DNA from: an uncultured Paracoccaceae bacterium
Lineage (GTDB): Bacteria > Pseudomonadota > Alphaproteobacteria > Rhodobacterales > Rhodobacteraceae
Direction of reading: 5' to 3'
Length of the DNA stretch: 45,980 nt
NCBI GenBank assembly: GCA_938016515.1
Contig: CALILP010000183.1
Span: 1-45,980, forward strand
The notes beneath the pieces were generated by a model that was given only the letters and a program-made list of their open reading frames with translations, ran no database searches and was not told the origin of the DNA. Made by a program: the position numbers and the translations under genes. Position 1 is the first letter of the stretch; each line of letters starts with the position of its first letter. Below, piece by piece: positions 1-7,681 of this stretch.

Positions 1-590
1 ACGCGGCCCGGACAGATGATGCGGCACGGGGCGCCGTGGGCCTCCATGTGCCGGATTTGTACGGGGGACGTATGGGTGCGCAAGACGTGGGGCGGACGGT
101 TATCGCCTTCCTTGCGATGCGTGTAGAACGTGTCCATTTCCGCCCGTGCCGGGTGGTGGCCGGGAATGTTCAATGCGTCGAAGTTGTACCAATCGCTTTC
201 GATCTGGGGACCTTCGGCGACGGAAAAGCCAAGGTCGGCGAAGATGGCTGTCACCTCATCGGTGACTTGGGAAATCGGGTGGATCGTGCCCATAGGGCGC
301 TGGCGGGCGGGCAATGTCACATCCAGCCATTCGTCCCGCAAACGCGCGTCAAGCGCCGCATCGCCCAACGCGTCTTTCTTGGCAGCCAAGGCGGAATTGA
401 TCTCGTTCTTGAGTGCGTTCAGTGCGGGGCCCGCCGTTTGACGCTCTTCCGGGGTCATCTTGCCCAGCTCACGCATCTGCAACGAAATCTCGCCCTTTTT
501 GCCAAGGGCTTGTACCCGCAGCTCTTCAAGGCTGTTTTCGTCCACCGCGTCAGCGATGAGGGTCAGGTATTTGGATTTCAGATCGTCCAT
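1..590 (-). CDS. pheS: Phenylalanine--tRNA ligase alpha subunit (3' part beyond the window)
   Basis: Catalytic alpha subunit of the alpha2beta2 phenylalanyl-tRNA synthetase, which charges tRNA-Phe in the cytoplasm. The minus-strand frame opens with ATG at 588-590 and gives 196 residues before the left edge; full-length PheS is about 350. The first ~90 residues are the charged helical N-terminal region. Then come the PheS-typical [18 protein letters not shown] and HHPAR stretches and the start of the catalytic core ([12 protein letters not shown]). GAGG lies 7 nt before the ATG. In many bacteria pheS follows rplT directly; here about 4.5 kb of lipoprotein and regulator genes separate them, so pheS probably needs its own promoter. 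Identification is firm; only the 5' part is visible. Confidence 0.96.
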   Translation of the reverse strand, partial: MDDLKSKYLTLIADAVDENSLEELRVQALGKKGEISLQMRELGKMTPEERQTAGPALNALKNEINSALAAKKDALGDAALDARLRDEWLDVTLPARQRPMGTIHPISQVTDEVTAIFADLGFSVAEGPQIESDWYNFDALNIPGHHPARAEMDTFYTHRKEGDNRPPHVLRTHTSPVQIRHMEAHGAPCRIICPGR

Positions 591-615
591 TGCGGGCCTC
601 TTGTCTGGTCAGGGC

Positions 616-644
616 TGAGTAGCGCGGGGACGTGAGGGTTGCAA
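616..644 (-). promoter_or_regulatory. Putative sigma70 promoter of pheS
   Basis: Read on the minus strand, TTGCAA (639-644) and TACTCA (616-621) are separated by exactly 17 bases and lie 26 bases upstream of the pheS ATG. The -35 box is good and the -10 box weak. A local promoter makes sense because pheS no longer sits directly behind rplT. This is inference from spacing only. Confidence 0.3.
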
Positions 645-772
645 GGAAAGCAACATATCGCCGCGGCCCTACTTCTTCATGTGACCCCAACTTTTTTCAA
701 TTCGCCAAGAATAAGGTCTGGGCGCTGTGCGTAAGTCTTGCAGGGGCATTAACCAATTGAGGACACGCACAC

Positions 773-1819
773 ATGAAATATCTTATTCTTGCCAGCTTAG
801 CAGCCTTTTCACTTGCAGCCTGTGGCGGCAGTGGATCAGCCGTTGTTGAAGAAGCGGTACTGCCAGATGTCGGTGATGACGTTGAAGAGGTCACACCGCC
901 GGAAGATGATGGCGGTGTTGAGAATGAAGATCCACCCGCACCAATTGATGTCGTTCTGGCGCCTGCCAACGGAAGTCTTGGGCCGAATAACATCTCGTTT
1001 GCGACATCAGCGTCCGGTCTGGAGGTTTTCGTCACAGTCGACGGGACCACGCAATCCCTGTCTGGGATCTCTCCCGTACTGCAAGAGTTGGGTATCAAGG
1101 GACAGCTTGAGTCAGGCTTCAACATTGTCGGAGGCACAGATCTGGCCGCATTGGCATCTGCGTTGAGAGGCGGCGAAGATGGTCCGGATGTGCAGTTAGC
1201 ATTGGCATTTGTCGGCGGTACGGACGCCGTCACATCCAGCGTCGGCGTTTTGCTAAGCCTAGATCCGCAAGAGATCAGCGGCCCTGAAGACATCACCTTT
1301 ACTGCCGGCGCTGCATTTGCCCGTCTGACAGAAACCACCATGCCGCTAACTGGCAGCGCCACCTATGAAGGTGACTACGCGTCGATCCTGCTTGCGAACG
1401 ATCCTGCCAATCCCAATGTTAACCCAGAAAGACTTGCGATCGAGGGCATCGCGACGCTGAATGCGGACTTTGCGAATTCCGTGATTTCTGGCGACATCAC
1501 CGACCGCCGCTTTGTCGATTTTGAAATTGAAGAAGAGGAGCAGAACGGTGTGATTGTGGAAGTGGCAGTCGCGGACAATGAAGACTTCATTTCAGATATC
1601 GTGCTTGGCGAGACCGCGATCGATGAGGCAGGCGCGTTTGCCGGCGTTGCATCGGCCGATCCATCCATCGTTGACGGCCTTGATGTGACGACTGCAAATG
1701 GTGTCTTCTCGGGTCTGATCGGAGGTGACACCGGGAACGAAGCAGTTGGCGCAGTCGCAGTGACGCATACATTTGACGAGGAAACGTTTACCGAAGTGGG
1801 TACGTTCATCGCGCAATAA
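773..1819 (+). CDS. Outer-membrane lipoprotein, TbpB-like beta-barrel style (copy A)
   Basis: A 348-residue lipoprotein. The signal peptide (MKYLILASLAAFSLAAC) ends in an LAAC lipobox, and Gly at +2 after Cys17 favours the outer membrane. An acidic Pro/Glu linker (about residues 25-60) leads to a Gly/Asp/Thr-rich beta domain. That domain has an ARLTETTMPLTGSATYEGDY segment, a NADFANSVISGDITDR segment and a C-terminal GVFSGLIGGDTGNEAVGAV segment. The pattern resembles the barrel domain of transferrin-binding-protein-B-like surface lipoproteins. The gene at 3371-4174 is a clear paralogue and that at 4339-4989 a more distant one. GAGGA lies about 9 nt before the ATG. The function is unknown: the barrel class binds varied ligands, and no Slam translocator gene is visible in this window. 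Confidence 0.8.
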   Translation: MKYLILASLAAFSLAACGGSGSAVVEEAVLPDVGDDVEEVTPPEDDGGVENEDPPAPIDVVLAPANGSLGPNNISFATSASGLEVFVTVDGTTQSLSGISPVLQELGIKGQLESGFNIVGGTDLAALASALRGGEDGPDVQLALAFVGGTDAVTSSVGVLLSLDPQEISGPEDITFTAGAAFARLTETTMPLTGSATYEGDYASILLANDPANPNVNPERLAIEGIATLNADFANSVISGDITDRRFVDFEIEEEEQNGVIVEVAVADNEDFISDIVLGETAIDEAGAFAGVASADPSIVDGLDVTTANGVFSGLIGGDTGNEAVGAVAVTHTFDEETFTEVGTFIAQ

Positions 1820-1833
1820 GTAAGGCCTCGACA

Positions 1834-1874
1834 TTTCATAAGGCGTGTCTTATTATAAGATATGCCTTATGAAA
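1834..1874. promoter_or_regulatory. 41-bp palindrome overlapping the arsR-type gene start (putative autoregulatory operator)
   Basis: The outer arms TTTCATAAGGC (1834-1844) and GCCTTATGAAA (1864-1874) are perfect 11-bp inverted repeats. Inner TCTTAT and ATAAGA also pair around a centre at 1854. The AT-rich TATTAT inside could be a -10 box, and the ATG at 1862 lies within the right arm. The placement fits an ArsR dimer repressing its own operon. It also lies only 15 bp after the preceding lipoprotein gene, but it is not GC-rich and lacks a terminator T-run. Confidence 0.55.
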
Positions 1875-2164
1875 ATATATTCACAGCCCTTGGTCATCCC
1901 TTACGTCAGGATATCCTGAAAGCGTTAGGGGTGGCCCCCGCATCTGTAAGGGAACTTACAGATCAGATGCCTGTCTCTCAGCCCGTCATGTCTCAGCACC
2001 TGAAGGTTCTGCGCGAGGCTGGCTTGGTGTCGCTGACACCCCAAGGCAAGAAGAATATCTACCAGATTGATACAGAGGCGCTGGCAAAGCTGCGCGCCTA
2101 CCTTGATCAGCATTGGCTGAATGCCCTGAAAAATCTCGACACATCGGAGACCTCGCATGATTGA
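1862..2164 (+). CDS. ArsR-family winged-helix transcriptional regulator
   Basis: A 100-residue small winged-helix regulator. The N-terminal FTALGHPLRQDILKALG and the recognition region PVSQPVMSQHLKVLREAGLV are standard ArsR features, followed by a short beta wing (SLTPQGKKNIYQI). There is no cysteine, so classical thiolate metal sensing is unlikely. This subtype often precedes an SRPBCC (AHSA1) gene, as here, where the next gene overlaps by 8 bases. The start at 1862 lies inside a long palindrome and no Shine-Dalgarno is evident, so translation may be leaderless. Probably a repressor of its own operon with the SRPBCC and GST-like genes; the inducer is unknown. Confidence 0.9.
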   Translation: MPYENIFTALGHPLRQDILKALGVAPASVRELTDQMPVSQPVMSQHLKVLREAGLVSLTPQGKKNIYQIDTEALAKLRAYLDQHWLNALKNLDTSETSHD

Positions 2165-2627
2165 CCCTGTCGAAGTGGTGGTCGTTTTGAATACCAGCAA
2201 GGAGGCCGCCTTTGATGCGTTCGTCGACCAGATCAATGACTGGTGGCCCATCGAAAGCTTTTCGATTGCCAATGGAACCGTCTCGATCGACCCGCAGTAT
2301 GGCGGCAAAATTATCGAGACCGCCGAGGATGGGACAACGCATGTCTGGGGCCATATCACGATCTGGGACAAACCCAATGACCTTGCGATCTCTTGGTACG
2401 TGGGTGACGACAAAACGCCGACGTCGATCACGGTCGCCTTTGCCACCACCGACGATGGCCGAACCGGCGTGACCTTGGTGCATACCGGCTGGGATGCTTT
2501 GGGCGCCGAGGGTGTGAAAAAACGCGAGAACTATGAGATGGGTTGGGCCCGCATATTGGTCCAAGGCTATGCCAAATTTGCCCGCGCCACCTGCCCACCC
2601 CTTTCAAAAGGTCCTGTCGATGTCTGA
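2157..2627 (+). CDS. SRPBCC (AHSA1/START-like) domain protein
   Basis: A 156-residue cytoplasmic protein of the START/Bet v1-like helix-grip fold. It begins with VEVVVVLNTSKEAAFDAFVDQINDWW, typical of the AHSA1 subfamily found beside ArsR regulators. Later it has HVWGHITIWD and the C-terminal GVTLVHTGWDALG. Members bind hydrophobic ligands in a central cavity; no substrate can be named here. The start overlaps the regulator gene by 8 bases and the end overlaps the GST-like gene by 8 bases, so the three are translationally coupled. The family call is secure; the role as ligand-binding or stress partner of the ArsR regulator is inferred. Confidence 0.85.
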   Translation: MIDPVEVVVVLNTSKEAAFDAFVDQINDWWPIESFSIANGTVSIDPQYGGKIIETAEDGTTHVWGHITIWDKPNDLAISWYVGDDKTPTSITVAFATTDDGRTGVTLVHTGWDALGAEGVKKRENYEMGWARILVQGYAKFARATCPPLSKGPVDV

Positions 2628-3249
2628 TGTTACTCTTTTTGGCCTGCCACCCAGTTCCTATGTCCGCACCGCACGTATGATCTGCGCCAACAAGGGCGTG
2701 CCCCATGTTTTGCAGCCCGTTGACTTTCGCAGTGCGGACTACCGGGCCGATCACCATCCATTCGCCCGGATGCCCGCTTTGCAACACGGCGATGTGAAAC
2801 TGTATGAGGCCCTGGCGATCGGCGTCTACGTGGACGAGGCCTTTGACGGCCCTGCCCTGCAACCCGGTGATCCGATGGGTCGGGCCCAGATGATGCAATG
2901 GATCTCGGTTGTGAACGACTACATCTATGGAACGGTCGTCGGTAACTGCGTGTCGGAACGGTTTGTGAAACCGATGCGGGGGCTGGAACCGGATGAAGCG
3001 AAGATCGCAGAAGCCGTGCCGGTGATGGCCGCGCAGTTGGATGTGATCGAGGCTGGGTTGACCGGTTCCTACCTATGTGGCGAAGCCCTGACGCTGGCCG
3101 ATCTGTTCCTGGCGCCAGTGCTGCATTATCTGGCTGCGACGCCAGAGGGGGGGCAGTTGATCCCACCGCGAAAACACCTTGAGACGTGGTTGAACAGGAT
3201 GCGGCAGACGGCAGATTTTGACGAAATCAATGCGATGGGTCCGGGTTGA
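2620..3249 (+). CDS. Glutathione S-transferase family protein
   Basis: A 209-residue cytosolic GST. The thioredoxin-like N-terminal domain starts VTLFGLPPSSYVRTARMICANKGV and carries the cis-Pro glutathione-site region ARMPALQHGDVKLYEALAIGVYVDE. The helical C-terminal domain includes GLTGSYLCGEALTLADLFLAPVLHYL with the conserved helix-6 N-capping Asp. ATG at 2620 was chosen because it matches the GST N-terminus and overlaps the SRPBCC stop by 8 bases. It probably conjugates or isomerises an electrophilic compound, and operon placement suggests a detoxification theme under the ArsR regulator. The substrate is unknown. Confidence 0.88.
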   Translation: MSDVTLFGLPPSSYVRTARMICANKGVPHVLQPVDFRSADYRADHHPFARMPALQHGDVKLYEALAIGVYVDEAFDGPALQPGDPMGRAQMMQWISVVNDYIYGTVVGNCVSERFVKPMRGLEPDEAKIAEAVPVMAAQLDVIEAGLTGSYLCGEALTLADLFLAPVLHYLAATPEGGQLIPPRKHLETWLNRMRQTADFDEINAMGPG

Positions 3250-3370
3250 TTTCCGGTAGTATGCTGTAAAATATGCATTTTCTCTTGAAACGTCATGGGT
3301 ATGGGAAACCTGCAATGACCAATGGTTAACCGAAGCTTAGCCTCTTCTCATTTCAACAAGGAGATTTGTT

Positions 3371-4174
3371 ATGAGAGAACTTTTGTTAGCGTCGGTTGCT
3401 TTGGGCACACTTGCTGCTTGCGGTGGATCCGGATCGAGCTCGCCTGACCCTGTCGTTTTCGCACCCGCAGTCGGTAATCTGGGCGGCGAAGCCGACGGTC
3501 AAATTGAAGAATCTAACGATGGGACCAAGATCGTCATCGACGTCGGCACGGTCGCAGAAGCTCTCGATATCGAAGCATCCCGAGCTGTTGGAAGTTTCTC
3601 GGGGGCCTACACAAGTTCAGGCGATGTGCTGGCTTCAGCATTTGTCAGCGAAACCAGCACGTCCCGCGTCGGCATCATTGCCACGCATGACAATAGTCCG
3701 GGTGCGTTTGCGGCCCAGTTTGCCCGCTTAGAGGAAACAACCCTGCCGACGAGCGGCACCGCGACATTCCTTGGCGACTATGTTGGATATCAGGCACGCG
3801 GCACCAATAATGTTTGGCGCGCAACGGGGGCGGCAGAAATGAATGTCGATTTTGAGAATTCCTCAATTGACGGCGAAATTAACAATCGCGTCATTTCGCG
3901 ATTGGATAACGGAACGCCCTATGCAGGGTATACGACGGAAGACATTCTTCTCGAAGAAACCGAATTTGACGACAACGGGTTATTCGACGGCACTATTTCT
4001 GGCGGAACCATCTCGAACGGCAGTGCTGGTGAGACTGTGGGCGAAAGCTCTGGTACCTATAACGGGCTAATCGCTGGCGACATTGGGCAAGAGATCGTCG
4101 GTGGGGTCTCATTTGCATTCGACAGAAATGGCGAGGAACTGCGCGAAGCGGGTGTCTTTGCCACCGGTCACTAG
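3371..4174 (+). CDS. Outer-membrane lipoprotein, TbpB-like beta-barrel style (copy B)
   Basis: A 267-residue lipoprotein with a clean signal peptide and LAAC lipobox (Cys17) followed by GGSGSSS. Its second half aligns with copy A: ARLEETTLPTSGTATFLGDY against ARLTETTMPLTGSATYEGDY, NVDFENSSIDGEINNR against NADFANSVISGDITDR, and GTYNGLIAGDIGQEIVGG against GVFSGLIGGDTGNEAVGA. The two are therefore paralogues, with A carrying a longer linker and an extra loop. AAGGAG lies 8 nt before the ATG. It ends just before a terminator shared with the facing minus-strand genes. The beta-rich sequence suggests a surface-exposed barrel domain. The ligand is unknown. Confidence 0.8.
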   Translation: MRELLLASVALGTLAACGGSGSSSPDPVVFAPAVGNLGGEADGQIEESNDGTKIVIDVGTVAEALDIEASRAVGSFSGAYTSSGDVLASAFVSETSTSRVGIIATHDNSPGAFAAQFARLEETTLPTSGTATFLGDYVGYQARGTNNVWRATGAAEMNVDFENSSIDGEINNRVISRLDNGTPYAGYTTEDILLEETEFDDNGLFDGTISGGTISNGSAGETVGESSGTYNGLIAGDIGQEIVGGVSFAFDRNGEELREAGVFATGH

Positions 4175-4184
4175 CGCAAACGCA

Positions 4185-4214
4185 AAAGGGCCGCCCAACA
4201 TGGGACGGCCCTTT
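4185..4214. terminator. Bidirectional hairpin terminator between convergent genes
   Basis: AAAGGGCCGCCCA (4185-4197) pairs with TGGGACGGCCCTTT (4201-4214) around a 3-base loop with one bulge. A short U-run forms on the minus-strand transcript. It ends copy B on the plus strand and copy C plus the rplT remnant on the minus strand. It resembles the rplT terminator at 5066-5098. Confidence 0.75.
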
Positions 4215-4238
4215 CCTATTCGAACAAGACGCAGGCGC

Positions 4239-4337
4239 TTATGCGGCCAATGCGTCCTTCGCTTTGCCAACAACGGCAGCAAATGCTTCAGGCTCGTTTA
4301 CGGCCAGATCGGCGAAAACCTGAACATCGCGGCCGAT
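4239..4337 (-). pseudogene. Duplicated, diverged 3' end of rplT
   Basis: The minus strand encodes 32 residues and a stop that match the last 32 residues of L20. The last 24 are identical and 3 of the first 8 match (IGRDVQVF against IEVDRKVL). The DNA carries several synonymous differences, and similarity runs on past the stop (TAAGCGCCTGCGT) into a related terminator. There is no start codon or upstream L20 sequence: homology begins right after the stop of lipoprotein copy C. It is a remnant, not a gene. The synonymous divergence suggests an old duplication or import from a relative. Confidence 0.8.
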
Positions 4338-4338
4338 C

Positions 4339-4989
4339 TTAGTCTTCGTAACCGATAAACGCGCCGTTGATGCCAGAGTCGCTGCCGTAGGTGATCGTGC
4401 TTTCGGGTCCTACGACTGAACCGAGAATATCAGCGTCGGCCAGACGTGCATCGCTTGTAGCGGAATCCCGAATACCACCAAAAAAGTGGGCTTCCACTTC
4501 AAAGTCTCCAGCTGCACCGCGCAATGTGCCGCTCAAGGTCCCTTCGAGAGACTGAAAGCTGCCGCTTGCCGTCGTGACAGGCACCGTTTGACCATTTGTG
4601 ACAGGAAGGGTTCCAGTCAGGTCTGACTTTTTGTCAAACGCATCACCGAAAGTTTCCGCTTCTGAAAAGTCAATATCATACAGTGCAAATTGGTCAGCAG
4701 ACCCGTTCAGGCTCTGGTCGTCGAAATTTGCATCCAGGTGCAGGCGCCCTGCTAAAGCATCGGTGCTATCAACTGCAGTCGGTAAAAGGATAACGCCATA
4801 GAATGTCGCATTGCCCGAAAGGGTTGCGGGGTCAGCAATAGTGGCGCGATAGTCTGTCACCGATGCGCCGGCAGCGGATGCAAAATCTTCTTCGAAGGCC
4901 GCGATGCTAAAGCTCGAAGACGACCCGCCGCCACAGGCTGCCAAGGTCAGAATGGCCACAGATGCGGCACAGACGGGAATTGATTTCAT
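4339..4989 (-). CDS. Lipoprotein, TbpB-like style (copy C), inserted behind rplT
   Basis: A 216-residue lipoprotein starting at ATG 4987-4989. The signal peptide (MKSIPVCAASVAILTLAAC) has an LAAC lipobox and is followed by GGGSSSSF. The mature part is beta-rich with no Cys. It shares short motifs with copies A and B (LSGNATFYG; LHLDANFDDQSLNGSAD) and ends GINGAFIGYED, so it is a distant paralogue of the same type. An upstream in-frame extension to 5166 runs through the terminator and into rplT and is not believable. The gene lies exactly between rplT with its terminator and a second rplT 3' end with terminator. Function unknown. Confidence 0.78.
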   Translation of the reverse strand: MKSIPVCAASVAILTLAACGGGSSSSFSIAAFEEDFASAAGASVTDYRATIADPATLSGNATFYGVILLPTAVDSTDALAGRLHLDANFDDQSLNGSADQFALYDIDFSEAETFGDAFDKKSDLTGTLPVTNGQTVPVTTASGSFQSLEGTLSGTLRGAAGDFEVEAHFFGGIRDSATSDARLADADILGSVVGPESTITYGSDSGINGAFIGYED

Positions 4990-5065
4990 ACTAGGCACCC
5001 TTGCAAATGGAACGCTTAAATCCATTGCAACCGCAAGTTGGCGACAGTGAGGTCCAATCCTGTTA

Positions 5066-5098
5066 CAAAAAAGGCCGCCCAACCCGGAGCGGCCCTTT
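5066..5098 (-). terminator. rplT terminator
   Basis: On the minus strand AAAGGGCCGC pairs with GCGGCCTTTT and a six-U tract follows, starting about 25 bases after the rplT stop. Its sequence is related to the terminator behind the duplicated rplT end at 4185-4214, as expected if the two regions share an origin. Confidence 0.75.
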
Positions 5099-5122
5099 GA
5101 AATTCTAAAACAACGCAGGCGC

Positions 5123-5485
5123 TTAAGCGGCCAATGCGTCTTTCGCTTTGCCAACAACCGCAGCAAATGCTTCGGGCTCGTTCACGGCCAGATCGGCGAG
5201 GACCTTACGGTCAACCTCGATACCGGCAAGAACCAGACCGTTGATGAACTTGGAGTAGTTCAGTGTTTCATCAACCGAACGCACACCTGCGTTGATCCGC
5301 TGGATCCACAAAGCGCGGAAGTTGCGCTTGCGGTTGTGACGGTCGCGGGTTGCATATTGGTTGGCTTTGTCGACGGCCTGCTTGGCGACCTTGAAGGTCT
5401 TGGAGCGACGATCGTAATAACCTTTGGCAGCGTCGAGAACTTTTTTGTGACGACGATGAGTGACTGTTCCGCCTTTAACGCGCAT
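5123..5485 (-). CDS. rplT: 50S ribosomal protein L20
   Basis: A 120-residue L20, the usual length. It starts [28 protein letters not shown], continues with the rRNA-binding basic helix ([19 protein letters not shown]), and ends KAKDALAA. L20 binds 23S rRNA early in large-subunit assembly. It follows rpmI by 21 bases as in the common infC-rpmI-rplT order; infC is not in this window. The gene is intact, although its 3' end has a second partial copy at 4239-4337, and pheS is displaced far downstream. Confidence 0.98.
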   Translation of the reverse strand: MRVKGGTVTHRRHKKVLDAAKGYYDRRSKTFKVAKQAVDKANQYATRDRHNRKRNFRALWIQRINAGVRSVDETLNYSKFINGLVLAGIEVDRKVLADLAVNEPEAFAAVVGKAKDALAA

Positions 5486-5506
5486 ATCTCAAATCCCTCT
5501 AATAAA

Positions 5507-5707
5507 TTAACGTGAGTAAGGCATCATCGGTTTGATGATACCTTCGTCAGCTTTGCAAAGCGTGGTTGTGCCACGGGCGTTGCGGAGGAACTTATTCGAG
5601 CGTTTGATCATGCCGTGCTGCTTGCCCGCTTGGGCGGCAACAACGCGACCAGAGGCCGTCACCTTAAAGCGCTTCTTCACGCTTGATTTAGTCTTCATCT
5701 TTGGCAT
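5507..5707 (-). CDS. rpmI: 50S ribosomal protein L35
   Basis: A 66-residue L35, the family length. It begins [20 protein letters not shown] and ends [11 protein letters not shown]. The ATG at 5705-5707 was chosen over one 12 bases upstream because MPKMKTK is the conserved N-terminus and GGAG sits just before it. L35 is a small basic protein of the large ribosomal subunit and is co-transcribed with rplT. A promoter-like TTGCCA and TAAAAG pair with a 17-base spacer lies upstream on the minus strand, between this gene and the membrane protein gene. Confidence 0.97.
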   Translation of the reverse strand: MPKMKTKSSVKKRFKVTASGRVVAAQAGKQHGMIKRSNKFLRNARGTTTLCKADEGIIKPMMPYSR

Positions 5708-5832
5708 TTCCGTCTCCATCTTTTAGATCGGTCGAGCGCGCGACTCGGCATGCCTAACTGGCCGGACGCGCGGGTGAAGCCGCCTTTTAGGAGGGGGCCA
5801 CGTTGATGGCAAGGGTTAAATGCGGTGCGCCG

Positions 5833-6057
5833 CTACTTGAGAACCTGGCTGATCACACGCGCAAAGACGTCCGGCATCGTCTCCAGGCTGTAGTTGCCTG
5901 GCCGCTCGATGATGGCATAGGTGATCATCCCCCCAGCAATCAGAATAATCAGTGCAGGCGCACGCGGTGCGCGCCCGTCGGCAAAGGCTGAGATCACTGC
6001 CGGGACAGCTAAGACACAAATGATGCAACCAAGTACAAAAAGGACGTCTGGATCCAT
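5833..6057 (-). CDS. Small two-TM membrane protein
   Basis: A 74-residue inner-membrane protein. Two hydrophobic segments (about residues 5-26 and 34-50) flank a short basic loop (DGRAPRAP). The tail NYSLETMPDVFARVISQVLK is amphipathic. It lies between pyk and rpmI on the same strand. I do not recognise a characterised family. Length, start and coding character look genuine; the function is unknown. Confidence 0.7.
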   Translation of the reverse strand: MDPDVLFVLGCIICVLAVPAVISAFADGRAPRAPALIILIAGGMITYAIIERPGNYSLETMPDVFARVISQVLK

Positions 6058-6091
6058 GGAAACACCTGAATAACGGTTGTTTCCGGTGACG

Positions 6092-7540
6092 TTACTCTGG
6101 ATCGGCCGCGAAAATCAATCGTTCCGCACAGGGGGCCACACGCAGAATGTTGGTAGACCCCGGTGTGTTAAACGGAACACCCGCAGTAATCACGACCATA
6201 TCCTCTTCGTCCGCCAGACCTTCTGCTTTTGCAGCGCGCACGCCCGCAAGGACAGCATCCTTAAACCGGTCCACGACCCCCACGATCACACAGTTGGTGC
6301 CCCAAGACAGGCACAACCGGCGCGCCGTGGACTCGTAGCTGGTCAGGGCCACAATCGGGACCCGTGGCCGTTCACGCGACACTAGCGACGCTGTCGTGCC
6401 CGACTGCGAGAAACAGCAGATCGCTTTGACGTTCGTGGTCTCTGCGATTTCGCGGGCCGCAGAGACGATCCCGTCAGCAACAGACTTACCGCTTGTCTTG
6501 CGCGAGGCCTCGATGATGTCTGTGTAGGTCGGATCGGCCTCGACCTCGGCTGCGACATTGTTCATCGTGGTCACGGCTTCGATCGGATAAGAGCCCGCTG
6601 CAGATTCCGCAGACAACATAATGGCGTCCGTGCCTTCGTAGATCGCGGTTGCCACGTCAGAGACCTCTGCCCGTGTTGGCATCGGGCTTTCGATCATGGA
6701 TTCCAACATCTGCGTGGCCACGATAACCGGCTTGGCCGCGGCCCGGCATTTGCGGATCAGGCGCTTTTGGATCGGCGGCACCGCCTGTACGGGCAGTTCA
6801 ACGCCCAAATCGCCACGAGCGACCATGATCCCGTCGGACACCGCAAGGATGTCGTCAAAGGCTTTCACGCCCGCAGGCTTTTCGATCTTGGACAGGATTG
6901 CAGCACGACCCTTACACAGCACGCGCGCTTCTTCGACGTCAGCTGGTCGCTGGACAAAGGACAGTGCCAGCCAATCGACACCCAGTTCACAGACGAATTC
7001 CAGATCCTTGCGGTCTTTTTCCGACAAAGCAGCCAGCGGCAACACCACATCAGGGACGTTCACGCCTTTCCGGTTCGAGATCACGCCGCCCACGATCACT
7101 TCGCAACTGGCAAAGGTCGCACCACAGTCTTTGACCCGCAGTTTGATCTTGCCGTCATTGACCAGCAGATGGGCACCGGGTTCCAGCGCGTCGAAAATCT
7201 CTTTGTGCGGCAGTTGCACGCGGTTCACGTCACCGGGGGCATCATCAAGATCCAGCCGGAATGTGGCGCCGGGGATCAGCTCTTCGCCATCATCATTGGC
7301 GAAAACGCCAACACGCAGTTTTGGGCCCTGCAAATCTGCCAGAATACCAATGGGTGTGTTCAGGTCTTTTTCGACCTGACGAATGATTCCGTGACGGACG
7401 TCTATTTCGCTATGATCGCCGTGGGACATGTTCAGACGGAAGACGTCGGCACCCGCCTCAACCAATTTGCGGATCATCTCATAGTCGTTAGACGCAGGGC
7501 CCAAAGTTGCTACGATTTTCACATTGCGATGGCGTCTCAT
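6092..7540 (-). CDS. pyk: Pyruvate kinase
   Basis: A 482-residue enzyme converting phosphoenolpyruvate and ADP to pyruvate and ATP, the last glycolytic step. The N-terminus RRHRNVKIVATLGPASNDYE and FRLNMSHGDH belong to the barrel. The signature ILSKIEKPAGVKAFDDIL holds the active-site Lys and Glu, followed by MVARGDLGVELP and VATQMLESMIESPMPTRAEVSDVATAIYEGTDAIMLS. The C-terminal allosteric domain (CCFSQSGTTASLVSRERP) is complete. ATG 7538-7540 was chosen; a 36-residue upstream extension has no family support. The divergent formylglutamate hydrolase gene starts 141 bases away, so promoters for both should lie in that gap. Confidence 0.97.
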   Translation of the reverse strand: MRRHRNVKIVATLGPASNDYEMIRKLVEAGADVFRLNMSHGDHSEIDVRHGIIRQVEKDLNTPIGILADLQGPKLRVGVFANDDGEELIPGATFRLDLDDAPGDVNRVQLPHKEIFDALEPGAHLLVNDGKIKLRVKDCGATFASCEVIVGGVISNRKGVNVPDVVLPLAALSEKDRKDLEFVCELGVDWLALSFVQRPADVEEARVLCKGRAAILSKIEKPAGVKAFDDILAVSDGIMVARGDLGVELPVQAVPPIQKRLIRKCRAAAKPVIVATQMLESMIESPMPTRAEVSDVATAIYEGTDAIMLSAESAAGSYPIEAVTTMNNVAAEVEADPTYTDIIEASRKTSGKSVADGIVSAAREIAETTNVKAICCFSQSGTTASLVSRERPRVPIVALTSYESTARRLCLSWGTNCVIVGVVDRFKDAVLAGVRAAKAEGLADEEDMVVITAGVPFNTPGSTNILRVAPCAERLIFAADPE

Positions 7541-7681
7541 ACGGGCGATCCTTATGGTCTTGAACAGGCGGCGAAACGTCAGTGCAAACAAAGCTTCGTT
7601 AGCGGTAACGCCTTTGAACGTCCTTATACGCAATTCCCGGCCCGTCACAACTGCACAGTGGCAGCCGATCTTGAAAGTCTG

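Noticed and set aside
697-1839. Minus-strand Ser/Thr/Pro-rich open frames opposite lipoprotein copy A
   Set aside because: The plus strand has signal peptide, lipobox and a paralogue at 3371-4174, so the minus-strand frames are shadows.
4990-5166. In-frame extension of lipoprotein copy C upstream to 5166
   Set aside because: It crosses the rplT terminator and the rplT 3' end, and would bury the signal peptide; ATG at 4989 is right.
6767-7681. Long plus-strand open frame antisense to pyk, in frame with the formylglutamate hydrolase
   Set aside because: It is the mirror of a well-conserved pyruvate kinase gene; family similarity of the hydrolase starts only at 7682.
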